From contig CAMCTJ010000009.1 of NCBI GenBank assembly GCA_945878405.1, positions 59,379 to 123,378 of the forward strand: a stretch of DNA of 64,000 nt, written 5' to 3'. This DNA comes from Bdellovibrio sp. ZAP7. Its GTDB lineage: Bacteria > Bdellovibrionota > FAC87 > UBA2466. Of this stretch, positions 10,101 through 18,859 are shown in pieces. Under the pieces are notes generated by a model, which did no database searches, had not been told where the DNA came from, and was given only the letters and a program-made list of their open reading frames with translations. Position 1 is the stretch's first letter; each line of letters begins with the position of its first letter. A program made the position numbers and the translations under genes.

Positions 10101-10576
10101 CTCTCATGAATGCCTTTGCAATCTCTGTCTCTTTGGGATTGCAATATGGTGTCCCTCTTGAAGAGTTCGTGAATAAATTTCACATGTTCAGGTTTGAGCC
10201 GAATGGGCATGTTGCCGATCATGATAACGTGAAATTCTGCTCATCGATCATTGATTTTATTTTCCGAGATCTCGCGCTCAACTATTTAGGCCGAACGGAC
10301 ATGGTTCACGTTCCACCTAAGGAACCGATTTCTCCCTTGGGATCATTGGGAGCGATGGCATCAATGCCCGCAAGTGTTCCGATACATGCTGAGGAGAAAT
10401 CAGATTTCGCATTGTCGTCACGAGAGTTTGAAGATGATCTGGCTCTGTCCTCCAGGCTGGCAAAGACAAAGGGTTACGAAGGTGATCCCTGCTCAGAATG
10501 TGGTCACTTTACTTTGGTCCGAGGGGGTACGTGCTTACGGTGTGTAAGTTGTGGCGCCACCTCGGGGTGCAGCTAA
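7163..10576 (+). CDS. nrdJ: Adenosylcobalamin-dependent (class II) ribonucleotide reductase
   Basis: An 1137-residue NrdJ that reduces ribonucleotides to deoxyribonucleotides using adenosylcobalamin instead of a di-iron or glycyl radical, so it works with or without oxygen but needs B12. Recognisable elements are the N-terminal [12 protein letters not shown] segment, the active-site loop [21 protein letters not shown]-type region (cysteine in NPCSE), [19 protein letters not shown], and a C-terminal cysteine-rich tail ([17 protein letters not shown]) that in homologues relays electrons to the active site. The ORF track begins at a GTG; GGAGG seven bases before the ATG at 7163 decides the start. 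No nrdA/B or nrdD is in the window. Confidence 0.96.
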   Translation: MRIPRRFTKENSSPFKGIEFEARISEIREPNGKVIFSQKNVMVPKHWSQVATDILAQKYFRRAGVPQTDSGELGGEIDARQVFHRLAGCWTDWGNRFGYFTNERDAKAFYDEVSFMLANQMAAPNSPQWFNTGLYYAYGITGPSQGHFYVDPKTKKLKESENAYEHPQPHACFIQSVSDDLVNENGVMNLWTREARLFKYGSGTGTNFSNLRSEGEKLSGGGRSSGLMSFLKIGDRAAGAIKSGGTTRRAAKMVCLDLDHPEVESFIDWKAEEEQKVSALAAGSRLHRKLLKALLEHCFDETGRPHVDLKENKNLRKSLQACRNGFIPENTIQKVLQLASQGIRQYEFPELDTGWESEAYATVSGQNSNNSVRIPNGFFDALESGRNWSLKFRTTGVVAKEVSSESLWNKIATAAWACADPGLQFDTTINEWHTCPEGGRINASNPCSEYMFLDDTACNLASLNLMKFYDAKTGTFLIEDFTHAVRLWTTVLEISVLMAQFPSKEIAKKSFQYRTLGLGYANLGALLMSMGIPYGSPKAKAICAAITAILTGESYGTSAEMAKEQGAFEKFLENRDSMLRVIRNHRRATRDDNSDPFENLTVCPEKIDSSLCPRDLLETARLAWDRALELGEQYGYRNAQVSVIAPTGTIGLIMDCDTTGIEPDFSIVKFKKLSGGGYFRIINQSVPLALKGMGYSESQVRDIIDYALGRGDFEKCPEICRSFFEKKGVPATSIAEIEKNLKTAFDIRFVITPWVLGEEVCLKVLEVSQEDLAKPDFSLLAHLGFTNLQIEKANEFLFGTMTLEGAPHLKEEDYPVFDCANKCGKKGVRFLPYQAHIEMMASAQPFISGAISKTINMTAEATIEDVKDAYSSSWKKMLKAIALYRDGSKLSQPLSASLFETAEDLDDPIEAETLKTDIVAFADRLVRKSLRRELPNRRMGYTVKSTIGGQRVYLRTGEYEDGTLGEIFIDIYKEGAAYRALMNAFAISVSLGLQYGVPLEEFVNKFHMFRFEPNGHVADHDNVKFCSSIIDFIFRDLALNYLGRTDMVHVPPKEPISPLGSLGAMASMPASVPIHAEEKSDFALSSREFEDDLALSSRLAKTKGYEGDPCSECGHFTLVRGGTCLRCVSCGATSGCS

Positions 10577-10579
10577 AGA

Positions 10580-11116
10580 TTAATTTCGAACGATCTGTAC
10601 GATCAGTTCCGAGAGACTAGGGTAGTCATCGCCAGGGTTCACACAAGCGGAGTCTTCTACTTTTGGAAGATGGGCAACAAAGGTATCTCCGGATTGGGTT
10701 CCGCCAATATATCGCGTAGCTTTTCCTGGCTCTTGAATTCTAAAGACGAAGTTTAAGTCTAAAATTCTGACTGGGGAAGAGCGTTGAGCGATCGTCTGGG
10801 TTAAGTTCCCCTTCCAAGTCATGGAGCTTTTGCGCTCGAGTTCCAATTCATTCCTTTGTGCCCATTCAAAAATGTTACCGTTGCTCTGGTCGGAACCCCC
10901 CCAGCCAAATTCGACAAAGACTCTCGTGCCGTAGTCGACTGGCCCTGACTTAAACTCGAATTCTAATTCAGTCTCAGCATTTGAAAAATTTGAACAGCTA
11001 TGAATAATAGTTCTGCCATTCATTTTTAGGTTCTCGATGAATAGGGTTTCCTCGGGATAATTTCCCGCTAAAAGGGAAGCCGAAATAACAGCAAAAAGAG
11101 CCAGGGCAGGTTTCAT
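10580..11116 (-). CDS. Exported protein of unknown function
   Basis: A 178-residue protein with a signal peptide at the N-terminus (MKPALALFAVISASLLAG). AGGAG about six bases before the ATG supports the start. The mature part has two cysteines that could form a disulphide, predominantly beta-type alternation, and aromatic-rich stretches. I do not recognise a family. It is convergent with nrdJ, three bases after its stop, and begins about 60 bases from the end of the methyltransferase gene. Confidence 0.7.
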   Translation of the reverse strand: MKPALALFAVISASLLAGNYPEETLFIENLKMNGRTIIHSCSNFSNAETELEFEFKSGPVDYGTRVFVEFGWGGSDQSNGNIFEWAQRNELELERKSSMTWKGNLTQTIAQRSSPVRILDLNFVFRIQEPGKATRYIGGTQSGDTFVAHLPKVEDSACVNPGDDYPSLSELIVQIVRN

Positions 11117-11174
11117 AAAATCTCCTAATACAGCGGGAGTACCTCAAAAGAAGCGTTGCGTCAACAAGGGGGGA

Positions 11175-11891
11175 CTAGTCTTTTTTCATAATAAAAAGGT
11201 AATTAAATCCGCGTAGAAAGTAGTTTCCGTCGACTGCAGCTTTATGCCAGGAGGTGTTTTTAAGGCTCTTGTTGTGGCGAACCACACAAACGATATCAAC
11301 CGTCTTAAATTTCTTTTGAAGCATTTGGTACAACTCAAACCCAATCGGACTAAAAGACTTTCCTTTTTTGTAACTGTCAGAAACGTACAAGGCCATCATT
11401 CTCCGGCTTTTCAAGACACGAAAGATTTCGTCAATAACCAACCTCATAGCATCCGTATAAAGCGAGGTGCGAGAATCAAGTTCACCAATGCAGCGTGGAT
11501 CTCCGGAATACTTCACATGAGTCGAGTAGGGAGGATCAATAAAAACAAAATCGACTGAATTGTTCTTCAAAGGAATTTTTCGAGCATCTGCGGGACGAAT
11601 GTCTGGCCGAGTAGGTGCTAAATCAAAGCCAAGACCTTCTCGGTTGAGGTCCTTACAAACATCCAACGTGGTACCGCTCCCACACATGGGATCTAAAATG
11701 GTATCCCCTTCTCGAGTGTATCTTTGGAGCAAATTCCAAATGACATACGAGGGGGTCGCCCCGATGTAGTTTTTATCTCCCTGCATCTCTGATCCGTAAT
11801 GCTGGGAGGGATAGTCCCAAAGAGTCGTTGTTTGTAACGTCACTTTCGGTTTCGTCGTGAAACTTCTTCTTTCTTTTGAAGGATTGCTCAT
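11175..11891 (-). CDS. Orphan site-specific DNA methyltransferase (N4-C/N6-A type)
   Basis: An amino-methyltransferase of about 238 residues. The S-adenosylmethionine-binding motif I is DPMCGSGTT and precedes the catalytic motif IV DPPY (FIDPPYSTHVKY), consistent with DNA N6-adenine or N4-cytosine methylation. There is no recognition-domain-sized insertion and no restriction endonuclease beside it, so a solitary regulatory or protective methylase is more likely than half of a restriction system. An RNA methylase of the same fold cannot be excluded. The ORF track begins at a TTG (11945) that overlaps the ExoD gene; neither that TTG nor the ATG at 11891 has a good ribosome binding site, and I chose the ATG. 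Confidence 0.8.
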   Translation of the reverse strand: MSNPSKERRSFTTKPKVTLQTTTLWDYPSQHYGSEMQGDKNYIGATPSYVIWNLLQRYTREGDTILDPMCGSGTTLDVCKDLNREGLGFDLAPTRPDIRPADARKIPLKNNSVDFVFIDPPYSTHVKYSGDPRCIGELDSRTSLYTDAMRLVIDEIFRVLKSRRMMALYVSDSYKKGKSFSPIGFELYQMLQKKFKTVDIVCVVRHNKSLKNTSWHKAAVDGNYFLRGFNYLFIMKKD

Positions 11892-11934
11892 CAGGGGCGA
11901 GACCTTAGCAAAATTTTTGATTGAGATCGAGTCC

Positions 11935-12534
11935 CTAGTATCCAAGCCATCGGATTACTTGAGGATAGCCCCAAAAAGCGAGCGATAAAAAGAGCAGAGA
12001 GATCAGAAAAAACGAGATATATCCCACTACTAAGTAGAGGCCGTCCTCTTCCAAAACTCCTAGTGAAAGAGCTGCGACAGTGAAAGCTGGGGGGGCATTG
12101 GTTCCTGGAGGAAGAGGAAGAAGCAGGAGAAAACCACAACAGCAAATCAGAAAAAAACTGAATCGTTTATTGCCAGGATGCCTAGAAAAAAAACGCCCTC
12201 TTGGTTTAACCCATTTTGAAAAATGCCTTGCTAGGGGTTTTGCCTTCGAAAAAACTTTAAGTGCTAATTCAGAGGGAAGCTCCTTATCAGCCATTTTGGG
12301 CGGAAGCCAAAATGATTTCCCCAGAAACATTCGAAGGCCGGCAAAAAAAATCACTACTCCAAAGGGAATACTTAATCCAGGAAGGGGAAGAGGCAATAAG
12401 AAGGGAAGTGAGAGAAGAAAAGTAATGATGGCTTGATCTTCAGGGGCAGTTTCCGCAAAAAGCTGACGCAAAGTAAAACTGGGAGAGGAGCGACAAATAT
12501 TAAGCAGGCGTTCTAGCTCATCTTCAAGATGCAT
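11935..12534 (-). CDS. ExoD-family membrane protein
   Basis: A 199-residue protein matching the ExoD (exopolysaccharide synthesis) family. It has an N-terminal soluble helix (LEDELERLLN), a GLSIPFGVVIFFAGL-type hydrophobic hairpin rich in proline and leucine, and two to three further transmembrane segments in the C-terminal half. ExoD was named for an exopolysaccharide and alkali-sensitivity phenotype in rhizobia; its biochemical role is unknown. It is divergent from the thioesterase gene and upstream of the methyltransferase on the same strand. Confidence 0.85.
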   Translation of the reverse strand: MHLEDELERLLNICRSSPSFTLRQLFAETAPEDQAIITFLLSLPFLLPLPLPGLSIPFGVVIFFAGLRMFLGKSFWLPPKMADKELPSELALKVFSKAKPLARHFSKWVKPRGRFFSRHPGNKRFSFFLICCCGFLLLLPLPPGTNAPPAFTVAALSLGVLEEDGLYLVVGYISFFLISLLFLSLAFWGYPQVIRWLGY

Positions 12535-12577
12535 GACTCAGATTATAACAAATGCTAGAGTTTGTTTTGGAAAGAGC

Positions 12578-12976
12578 ATGAAGATATTCACCTACACGAC
12601 GCTTATTAGAGAACATCACTTAGATGGCTTTGGTCATGTCAACAACGCCACTTATTTACAGCTTTTTGAAGAAGCGCGATGGGAAGTGATTACCCAAGGC
12701 GGATACAGCTGGGAAGATGTCCAAAAAGAACGACGAGGGCCTGTCATCCTTGACCTTTCTGTTCAGTTCATGAAAGAGCTTAGGGTTCGAGAGAAAATCC
12801 GAATTGAGACTAGTTGCACTTCTTATGAGCGAGTGGTTGCGGAACTAGAACAAAAAATCTGGAATGAAGCCAACGAGCTTTGCACTGTGGGGCGTTTCAA
12901 GTTTGCGCTTTTTGATCTCGAAAAAAGAAAGCTTCTTAAACCCACTGAACGTTGGCTAAAAGCGCTGGGGCTGTAG
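12578..12976 (+). CDS. Acyl-CoA thioesterase, hotdog fold (4HBT / YbgC-FadM type)
   Basis: A 132-residue single hotdog domain. The motif D-G-F-G-H-V-N-N-A-T-Y near the N-terminus contains the Asp/His/Asn arrangement of 4-hydroxybenzoyl-CoA thioesterase-like enzymes, which hydrolyse acyl-CoA thioesters. The ORF track starts 45 bases earlier, overlapping the divergent exoD start; GGAAAG a few bases before the ATG at 12578 makes that the better start. It is a single gene, so the acyl substrate cannot be inferred. Confidence 0.88.
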   Translation: MKIFTYTTLIREHHLDGFGHVNNATYLQLFEEARWEVITQGGYSWEDVQKERRGPVILDLSVQFMKELRVREKIRIETSCTSYERVVAELEQKIWNEANELCTVGRFKFALFDLEKRKLLKPTERWLKALGL

Positions 12977-13038
12977 AAGGGCAAACTGTCCAAAAGTTCG
13001 ACATCCAATAAATCAACGTAAAAACAATAGCTTAGCGC

Positions 13039-13150
13039 CTAAAGGGAGAGGTTCCTTTAGCAGAGTGTCTAAAAGTTAGGCAGATTGTGAATCTATTTGT
13101 GCCTGTAGACTTATGGCATACGGCCTGCACTGGAGTGCTCCGCTCACAAT
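13039..13150 (+). ncRNA. Candidate structured RNA in the 216-base gap before the outer-membrane protein gene
   Basis: The gap 12977-13192 holds several strong complementary segments. CTAAAGG / CCTTTAG forms a 7-bp hairpin at 13039-13060. Further on, ATTGTGA (13084-13090) pairs with TCACAAT (13144-13150) around two inner hairpins, GTGCC/GGCAT (13099-13119) and GCAC-TGGA-GTGC (13127-13138), drawing a small three-way junction. The element lies just upstream of the GTG start at 13193, so it could be a 5' leader element or a small RNA. I match it to no known family, and it may be chance. Confidence 0.25.
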
Positions 13151-13192
13151 TCACGGGTTTGTTAAACAAAGATTTTTCGCTTGGGGGTAAAT

Positions 13193-14095
13193 GTGAAATC
13201 TCTAAAACTGATTACCATATTCAGTGTTTGTTTGTTGTTGAAAGCGGCGCAAGTATTCGCTGAGGACGCAAGTGCGCCGGTGCCTGCTGTTCCTGCTGCA
13301 GCTCAGGTCGACGTAAATAAAACTGTGAAAATCACAGAAGGTCCGGTCGTAACCACGGCAAACGGAGTTCGAGTTGAGACCAGAACCATAGAAACTCAGC
13401 CGCTTAATTCAGAAAAATCAGTTCCTCACACTCGTCATTTTGAAGGTTCGAGTGAAACAAAAATTGAAAACAACATAACGATTGATGGGCGCTCTCCCGC
13501 CTATGGCGCTATTCCGGTTGCTGCAGCACCCGCAGTGCTCTCTACCGTGGCTACTGCAAGCGACGTGCTTAGTTCTCGACCCTTAAGTATTACTCCGGTT
13601 GCTGGCGCAACAGCTTTTCAAGGAGCTTGGTACAACCATATTTCTAATCGAGGAACCGTTGGACTTATCTTAGATATTCCTATCTTTTCTATCTTGTCGA
13701 TAGAGGCGGAAGCTCAGTATGGTCGATTTAATTTAAGCTATTCCAATTACTCTCATAATTTTAGTCAGTACACAGGTGGAGCGAATGCCAAAGTAACTTT
13801 AGGAAATGGGCTTTTCCAACCTTATTTAGCTGCTGGAATGATGGCGGTTTATTACCAGGGCATGGCTAATACTGGTTATACAAATAACATTGCCAATCAA
13901 ATGGTGGGAGCTGGCCAAGTCGTTGCCGGTATTGATTTAAATCTTCTAGGTGGAGTGGCAGTTGGTGCTCGGGGAGAACTTTTGCACCCGATGACTAATT
14001 TGCCGCCGGTGAATGGTGGGACGGGCTCCCAAGATGCTGCAGCTATGAATTCCAACTTCTACCGAATTCTGGGAACAGTAAAAGTCAGTTTCTAA
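13193..14095 (+). CDS. Outer-membrane beta-barrel-like exported protein
   Basis: A 300-residue protein with a signal peptide (LKLITIFSVCLLLKAAQVFA). An Ala/Pro/Val-rich linker covers about residues 25-130. The following region of about 165 residues, rich in Gly, Asn and aromatics with alternating hydrophobicity, ends in a terminal phenylalanine (KVSF), as expected for an outer-membrane barrel inserted by BamA. GGGGG five bases upstream selects the GTG at 13193 over the ORF-track TTG. I recognise no specific family; an OmpA-type or OmpW-like 8-stranded barrel is possible. Confidence 0.7.
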   Translation: MKSLKLITIFSVCLLLKAAQVFAEDASAPVPAVPAAAQVDVNKTVKITEGPVVTTANGVRVETRTIETQPLNSEKSVPHTRHFEGSSETKIENNITIDGRSPAYGAIPVAAAPAVLSTVATASDVLSSRPLSITPVAGATAFQGAWYNHISNRGTVGLILDIPIFSILSIEAEAQYGRFNLSYSNYSHNFSQYTGGANAKVTLGNGLFQPYLAAGMMAVYYQGMANTGYTNNIANQMVGAGQVVAGIDLNLLGGVAVGARGELLHPMTNLPPVNGGTGSQDAAAMNSNFYRILGTVKVSF

Positions 14096-14101
14096 TAGTG
14101 G

Positions 14102-16243
14102 TCAGGTCAAATCAATCTGTAATGGGGAAGGGGCCGAATGAGACGTGCCTTCTCGGGCTCTTTCCCCAACCCCCGCTTCCGTCAACAAAACAGCCCAACT
14201 ACTTTTAGGATAAGACAATGCGGATTCCTCGGGCATAAACACGGTAAGTGATTTCTTTGCTCGGGTTAGCGCAACGTAGAGAATTCTCTTTGATTCTTCC
14301 CCATCTTTGAGTCTTCTTTCATCTAACAAGCTCTGGTAGCTGCTCGAAAAAACCTTTTTATCATGCTCCCAATAGCGAATCCCTGGGGGTAGACCGGCTT
14401 TTAAGAGGAGCCCAGGGCTATCTTGAGGAAGCTGTCTTACCGTATCAACGAGAAAAACGTGATCAAATTCAAGGCCTTTCGAGGCGTGGACAGTCATGAG
14501 TTGAATGCCGCCATCATGGTCAGACAAGGAATTAGTTTCTTGAAAGAGAAAATCTGAATCCTGAAACGAGTCTAGCAAAAGTTGAATATCAAAAAGATGT
14601 AGCCCCGGTTGAGATAAAGGCATTAATAAAGCATCAAAAGCATCTAGGTTTTTGGGAAATGTTTTTGTTTCAAAGAATAACACTTCTAAACACTCGGTAA
14701 CCTCGGTTTGACCAGAATCCAAAAGCTTTAGTAGCCAAACGAGATCTTGCGGCGGATCTCGCCGTATTAAGTTAATCAAGGGCTCTGGTTTTCCTGATTC
14801 GTTCTTTAAGCGTTTTTGGGAAAGGATTAAAACCTGTTCATAACTCCAGTTTAGGTAAATCGATCTCAAGAAAGTAACTAAATGACCATCTTGTGTCGGA
14901 TCAGACAGGAATTTAAGAAAAGAAATAATTTCAAGTGCGCTCATTTGCTTCGATAAATTATCAGTTTTTTGGCATTGATGGGCCCAACCACGTTTGGCAA
15001 AAGCCTCGCTAAAATCTGTAATCCTGTCTGAGTTTCGAAAAAGTAGCGTAATCGTTCCTGGGCGAATGTCCAAGCTGAGAGCCTGCTCAATCTGGGAACA
15101 AACACTCTCTACTTCTTTTTGGTAAATTTCCTGCCGTTGAGTTTTTTCGGTGGGGCCGAAAAAACGAACAGAAAACGAATGCAAAGCTGACTCCTGTGAA
15201 GAGGGCAAAGAGAGTCCCGGAATCATAGGACTCCAGGAAAAAGATTGCTCGGAGAAAAGGTTGCTACTGATAGCATTAAACTCTTTGAGGAGCGCCTGCT
15301 CAGATCGGAAGTTGTGACTGAGTTCTATTTTCTGTCCGCCACGACAGCTCATCAGCCGACTTACTTCATCAAATAAAGCTGGTTCCGCCTGCCGGAAACC
15401 ATAGATGGATTGCTTGGGATCTCCTACGATAAAGAGTTTGTTTAAGTTATCCCCCAACAAAAGAGTTAAAATCTGCCACTGAAGAGGACTCGTGTCTTGA
15501 AATTCATCTACCAAAATCTGCTGGAAATCCTCCGAAAGCCGAGTGCGAGCTATCATTGATTCCTTAAGAATCCGTAATGCCAGGTGTTCTAAATCATCAA
15601 ACGAATAATGTCCTTGTTTGTGAAAGTAAGAAGCTAGCGATTCGCAAAAGCCTTTGAGTTCTGTTCCCAGTAACAAAATAACCTTAGCTCCAATGTCTTT
15701 GGCTCCCGCATCTTGCGCCAACTGAATGCAGTCAAAAAACAAGAAGCGATTTCGGAAGACTGTCTCGGTCATTTCCTTGAGTTCACGATGATTAAAATGA
15801 TCCAAAAGCTTGTTTAGCGATTCTGGAGAGATTTGTGCCAGCCAGTCATTGTAATGTTTTAAAAAGGCAGAGGAAAAAGCAAAGCTGTCTATGATTTTTG
15901 TGACAGGCGGGAAGTCCAGTTCAGAGCCATACTGATTCAGGATGGAATAACAAAGGCTGTGAAGGGTTCCAATAGTCCTGCTGTTTTCTACTTCTTCTTG
16001 CCATTGAGAATCTAGTTGCTCCTCCAGTAATCTTTCATTGATGCGTTCCCGTAGTTGTTCAGCAGCTTCCTTGGTGAAAGTAACAGTTAAAATGTTTCTC
16101 GGAGAGAAGCCTGCTTTCAGTAAGTTGAGATACCGCTCGACCATGGTGGAGGTTTTACCGCTTCCAGCAGATGCCATCACGGACACTGGCTGATTCAGGA
16201 GGGTAGCTGCCAGTTTTTGATCGGAAGTCATCGCATTAGGCAT
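14102..16243 (-). CDS. addA: AddA-like UvrD-family helicase subunit lacking a nuclease domain
   Basis: A 713-residue SF1A helicase with all motifs in place: ASAGSGKTS (Walker A), TVTFTKEAAEQLRERI, VDEFQDTSPLQW (Walker B), GDPKQSIYGFRQAEP, HNFRSE, MTVHASKGLEF and YVALTRAKKSL. This set is typical of AddA/RecB end-resection motors. Canonical AddA is about 1100-1200 residues with a C-terminal RecB-type nuclease; here the protein stops about 60 residues after motif VI, so that nuclease is absent. AAGGAG seven bases upstream supports the ATG. It overlaps the AddB-like gene by 8 bases and would be made together with it for double-strand-break processing. Confidence 0.85.
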   Translation of the reverse strand: MPNAMTSDQKLAATLLNQPVSVMASAGSGKTSTMVERYLNLLKAGFSPRNILTVTFTKEAAEQLRERINERLLEEQLDSQWQEEVENSRTIGTLHSLCYSILNQYGSELDFPPVTKIIDSFAFSSAFLKHYNDWLAQISPESLNKLLDHFNHRELKEMTETVFRNRFLFFDCIQLAQDAGAKDIGAKVILLLGTELKGFCESLASYFHKQGHYSFDDLEHLALRILKESMIARTRLSEDFQQILVDEFQDTSPLQWQILTLLLGDNLNKLFIVGDPKQSIYGFRQAEPALFDEVSRLMSCRGGQKIELSHNFRSEQALLKEFNAISSNLFSEQSFSWSPMIPGLSLPSSQESALHSFSVRFFGPTEKTQRQEIYQKEVESVCSQIEQALSLDIRPGTITLLFRNSDRITDFSEAFAKRGWAHQCQKTDNLSKQMSALEIISFLKFLSDPTQDGHLVTFLRSIYLNWSYEQVLILSQKRLKNESGKPEPLINLIRRDPPQDLVWLLKLLDSGQTEVTECLEVLFFETKTFPKNLDAFDALLMPLSQPGLHLFDIQLLLDSFQDSDFLFQETNSLSDHDGGIQLMTVHASKGLEFDHVFLVDTVRQLPQDSPGLLLKAGLPPGIRYWEHDKKVFSSSYQSLLDERRLKDGEESKRILYVALTRAKKSLTVFMPEESALSYPKSSWAVLLTEAGVGERAREGTSHSAPSPLQIDLT

Positions 16244-18374
16244 AGCCTACTCCTTCTCGACAAAAACCGATGGATTCGCAAAAACGACAAGCTTCTGACG
16301 AAGGTTTCGGTGCAAAGTTGCCCGCTCGAATATTCGTGGCGTGAGTCTGCATAGCTTCTTTTCCGGACTGAATTAAGGAATCAAGCTTCTCTGAGGACAT
16401 CGTATGACCACGAGTGAGCGATTTTTTGGCTTCTGATGAAATCATTTCCTCGCGAGCTAAGCCTCTTTTGATCTCTCCTTTTTTGAGATCGTAAAAAAGC
16501 ATGGCCGCAGGCGAAATACCTAAAGTCTCTTCAGCTCCCAACCAATAAAGCAAAGCTTGAAAGTTATATCCCTTAGCCAGATGATCGGGCGTGAAATCAA
16601 CGTTACCCGTTTTGTAATCCAATACGAGAAGCGACCGGTTGGAAAGAAGATCTATCCTGTCGATTTTTCCAACCAGAGGAATGCCCTCAACGGCGATTCG
16701 GAATTCTTTTTCAACCGCTAAAGTCGAACGGCTTCCAAACACAGTGTTGAGCGAAGTTTCCATTTCAAGAATTCTAGGAATTATCTTGTCAAAAGCTTTT
16801 AAGAAGAAAAGAGAAAGGTTTTTCTGGGTTAATAGTTGCGGCAGAGTTTTGTTAAGAATCTCCATAAACGTAGTCCGTAAAAGTTCTTCGCTGACTGTTG
16901 ATTGAGTAGGAGGCGCGAAGAGGGTCTCAAGAGTTAGGTGAACCGACTGACCCAAATGAAGTGCAAACTCGCTCATCGGCATTGGGACCTGATGGAGTTT
17001 GAGCCTTCTGTAGAGATACTTGGAGGGACACTCCGAATAAGTTTCAAGTTGTGTGGCAGATAAGGTTGGTACCGGGAGCGGTGCCTGGTAGGAATGGGCA
17101 GATGGAGTCACACTATGAGGAGTTGGTTTTGAGGGGATAATTTTAAAACCTTCTAAATGCTCAAGGGGCAAGGAGCTAAAGACTCGCTCGTTTAAAAAGC
17201 TGGCCTTCTCTTTCAGAATATTTAAACGGCCACGAAGTGTTTCGCTCCAGCGTGGCAGCTGAAACCCGGCAAAAAACAAGGTCTCTAACTCAGACTCTGA
17301 AAAAAGATTGTCGTTTGTTGGGGGTTCCAAAAGACTTTCGTCAGCGAAGCAAAATTCGGTTGTGTTTTCAAACTGGGGAAGAGCACAAAACGGTGTGAGA
17401 AGAACTTGGTTCGAGGATTGAGTTAAGGTCGGGACCCGTTCCAGAGCTTGGCCGGCCAGGGCTTCTAAAGTTTCCGAACTTAAAATGTTCTGAGAGGTCA
17501 GTCTTTTCTGGTACTCGTCGTACGACTCTCCTTCGAAAGGGGGATTGGCCAAAAGAACCGAATTGAGATGTGTTTTTTCAGCTGAGTCGAATGAACTAGA
17601 GCTTCGAAGTTCGCGAAGCATATTCGACCAATAGGAACTTGTCAGAGGCGCCCTAGGCAACCAATCGGTGACTAAAAGCCCGCGGCTGGCAAGACGGCTT
17701 CGGAGGAAGACCTTGCTTTGAGCGCTCCCACTGAAGCTAATCAAAATTTTTTCATCTGGACTTTTTCGGGCAAAATCGGCCACCTGGGTACAAAGGGATT
17801 CCAAAGTTGCTACTCTGGTTCCTAAAGTAACTTGAGGTTGTGACCTGGAAAAAGCACGGCCCAACTCAAAAAAAGAACGCAATCGAATATTGGGAAATTG
17901 GGAAACGACAGTTCTTGTAAGCTCCTGAAACAAGTAACTCGAAGGTTCGCACGTAATAAAATCAACTGGTGATAGTTGAGGCTTTTCAGATTTATCTGAT
18001 TTTAAGGTTTCAATGAGTGACCAGACCTGGCTCATGAAGTCTTCCGAAAGCGAGCCAGTCAAATAAAACAAAAAGCATTCTCGAAGAGCACGATTTTTTT
18101 GAGTGTTGGGTAATTGAGAAAAACAATACGTGACTTGCTCCCGATTAAGCACCAGTGAACGCCTCAGTAATTCAATCGTGGGGAGCCATTGTTCTGGAGG
18201 CAATTGAGTTTTGGTAAAAGAGCGTGCGATCGCTAATCGATCAATATTAAGCGAGTTTGGGCGAGCCTGATTAACCCAACTTTCAAATGATAAAGAAGTC
18301 GCACTTGCAGAGGGATTTAACCTTTCAAAAAGAGCGAGCTCAGAGGGGGATTCAAAACAAGTTTGGATTGGCAC
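16236..18374 (-). CDS. addB: AddB-like subunit with PD-(D/E)XK iron-sulfur nuclease
   Basis: A 712-residue protein. The C-terminal 280 residues form a RecB/AddB nuclease: LSATQLETYSECPSKYLYRR at its start, GKIDRID and LDYKTG as the metal-binding core, and CRFCESIGFC at the end. The cysteine in ECPSKY plus the C-x2-C-x5-C trio matches the 4Fe-4S clamp of AddB. The N-terminal 420 residues look like the inactive helicase fold of AddB but show no Walker A motif. Canonical AddB exceeds 1000 residues, so this is a compact form. It is first in the operon and begins with GTG, with no clear ribosome binding site. Confidence 0.83.
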   Translation of the reverse strand: MPIQTCFESPSELALFERLNPSASATSLSFESWVNQARPNSLNIDRLAIARSFTKTQLPPEQWLPTIELLRRSLVLNREQVTYCFSQLPNTQKNRALRECFLFYLTGSLSEDFMSQVWSLIETLKSDKSEKPQLSPVDFITCEPSSYLFQELTRTVVSQFPNIRLRSFFELGRAFSRSQPQVTLGTRVATLESLCTQVADFARKSPDEKILISFSGSAQSKVFLRSRLASRGLLVTDWLPRAPLTSSYWSNMLRELRSSSSFDSAEKTHLNSVLLANPPFEGESYDEYQKRLTSQNILSSETLEALAGQALERVPTLTQSSNQVLLTPFCALPQFENTTEFCFADESLLEPPTNDNLFSESELETLFFAGFQLPRWSETLRGRLNILKEKASFLNERVFSSLPLEHLEGFKIIPSKPTPHSVTPSAHSYQAPLPVPTLSATQLETYSECPSKYLYRRLKLHQVPMPMSEFALHLGQSVHLTLETLFAPPTQSTVSEELLRTTFMEILNKTLPQLLTQKNLSLFFLKAFDKIIPRILEMETSLNTVFGSRSTLAVEKEFRIAVEGIPLVGKIDRIDLLSNRSLLVLDYKTGNVDFTPDHLAKGYNFQALLYWLGAEETLGISPAAMLFYDLKKGEIKRGLAREEMISSEAKKSLTRGHTMSSEKLDSLIQSGKEAMQTHATNIRAGNFAPKPSSEACRFCESIGFCREGVGYA

Positions 18375-18452
18375 AGCATCGAATTACCAGTAAATCAGAA
18401 AGGGAGAAAGAGTTGATTTTGCCTAAAAATAGCGCAATGGGTCGAGGGATTT

Positions 18453-18806
18453 ATGGATGAGAAATTGTTTGTAGGGATTGCCCGGGTCAGTTTGTTTTTT
18501 AGACAGTCTCGAAGTCTGAAAGATAAAAGAAGTGTCCTTCAAAGCCTCAAGCAGAAGCTTCGGAATGAGGGGTGGAGCCTAGTAGAGGTGGGGCATAAAG
18601 ACGATTGTAAGAGAGCTTTCTTGGGATTTAGTTATGTCGCTTCGAGTGCGCATGCCCTGGAGATCGCATTTGATAAGGCATCTGGTTTCTTACTGGGAAA
18701 TTTTGAAGTGGTCGGGAAAACCAGAGAAATACTGGAATTTGAGGCAGATCTCTCGTTTGATGATACAACTCTGACTCGGAGCATTCTTGGGGATGTGGAT
18801 GATTAG
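18453..18806 (+). CDS. DUF503 family protein (YlxP-like)
   Basis: A 117-residue protein with the DUF503 pattern: an initial beta strand (VGIARVSLFF), the SRSLKDKRSVLQSLKQKLRN helix, and a VGHKDDCKRAFLGF strand. Homologues are small ferredoxin-like-fold proteins often encoded near infB and rbfA; their function is not established. Here it lies between addB (divergent) and a sugar-nucleotide epimerase, away from that usual setting. GAGGG lies upstream of the ATG. Confidence 0.85.
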   Translation: MDEKLFVGIARVSLFFRQSRSLKDKRSVLQSLKQKLRNEGWSLVEVGHKDDCKRAFLGFSYVASSAHALEIAFDKASGFLLGNFEVVGKTREILEFEADLSFDDTTLTRSILGDVDD

Positions 18807-18859
18807 GCTAGATACCGATATAATCTAAATATTCGGTTTCTAATCCCAAGGAGAAATTC

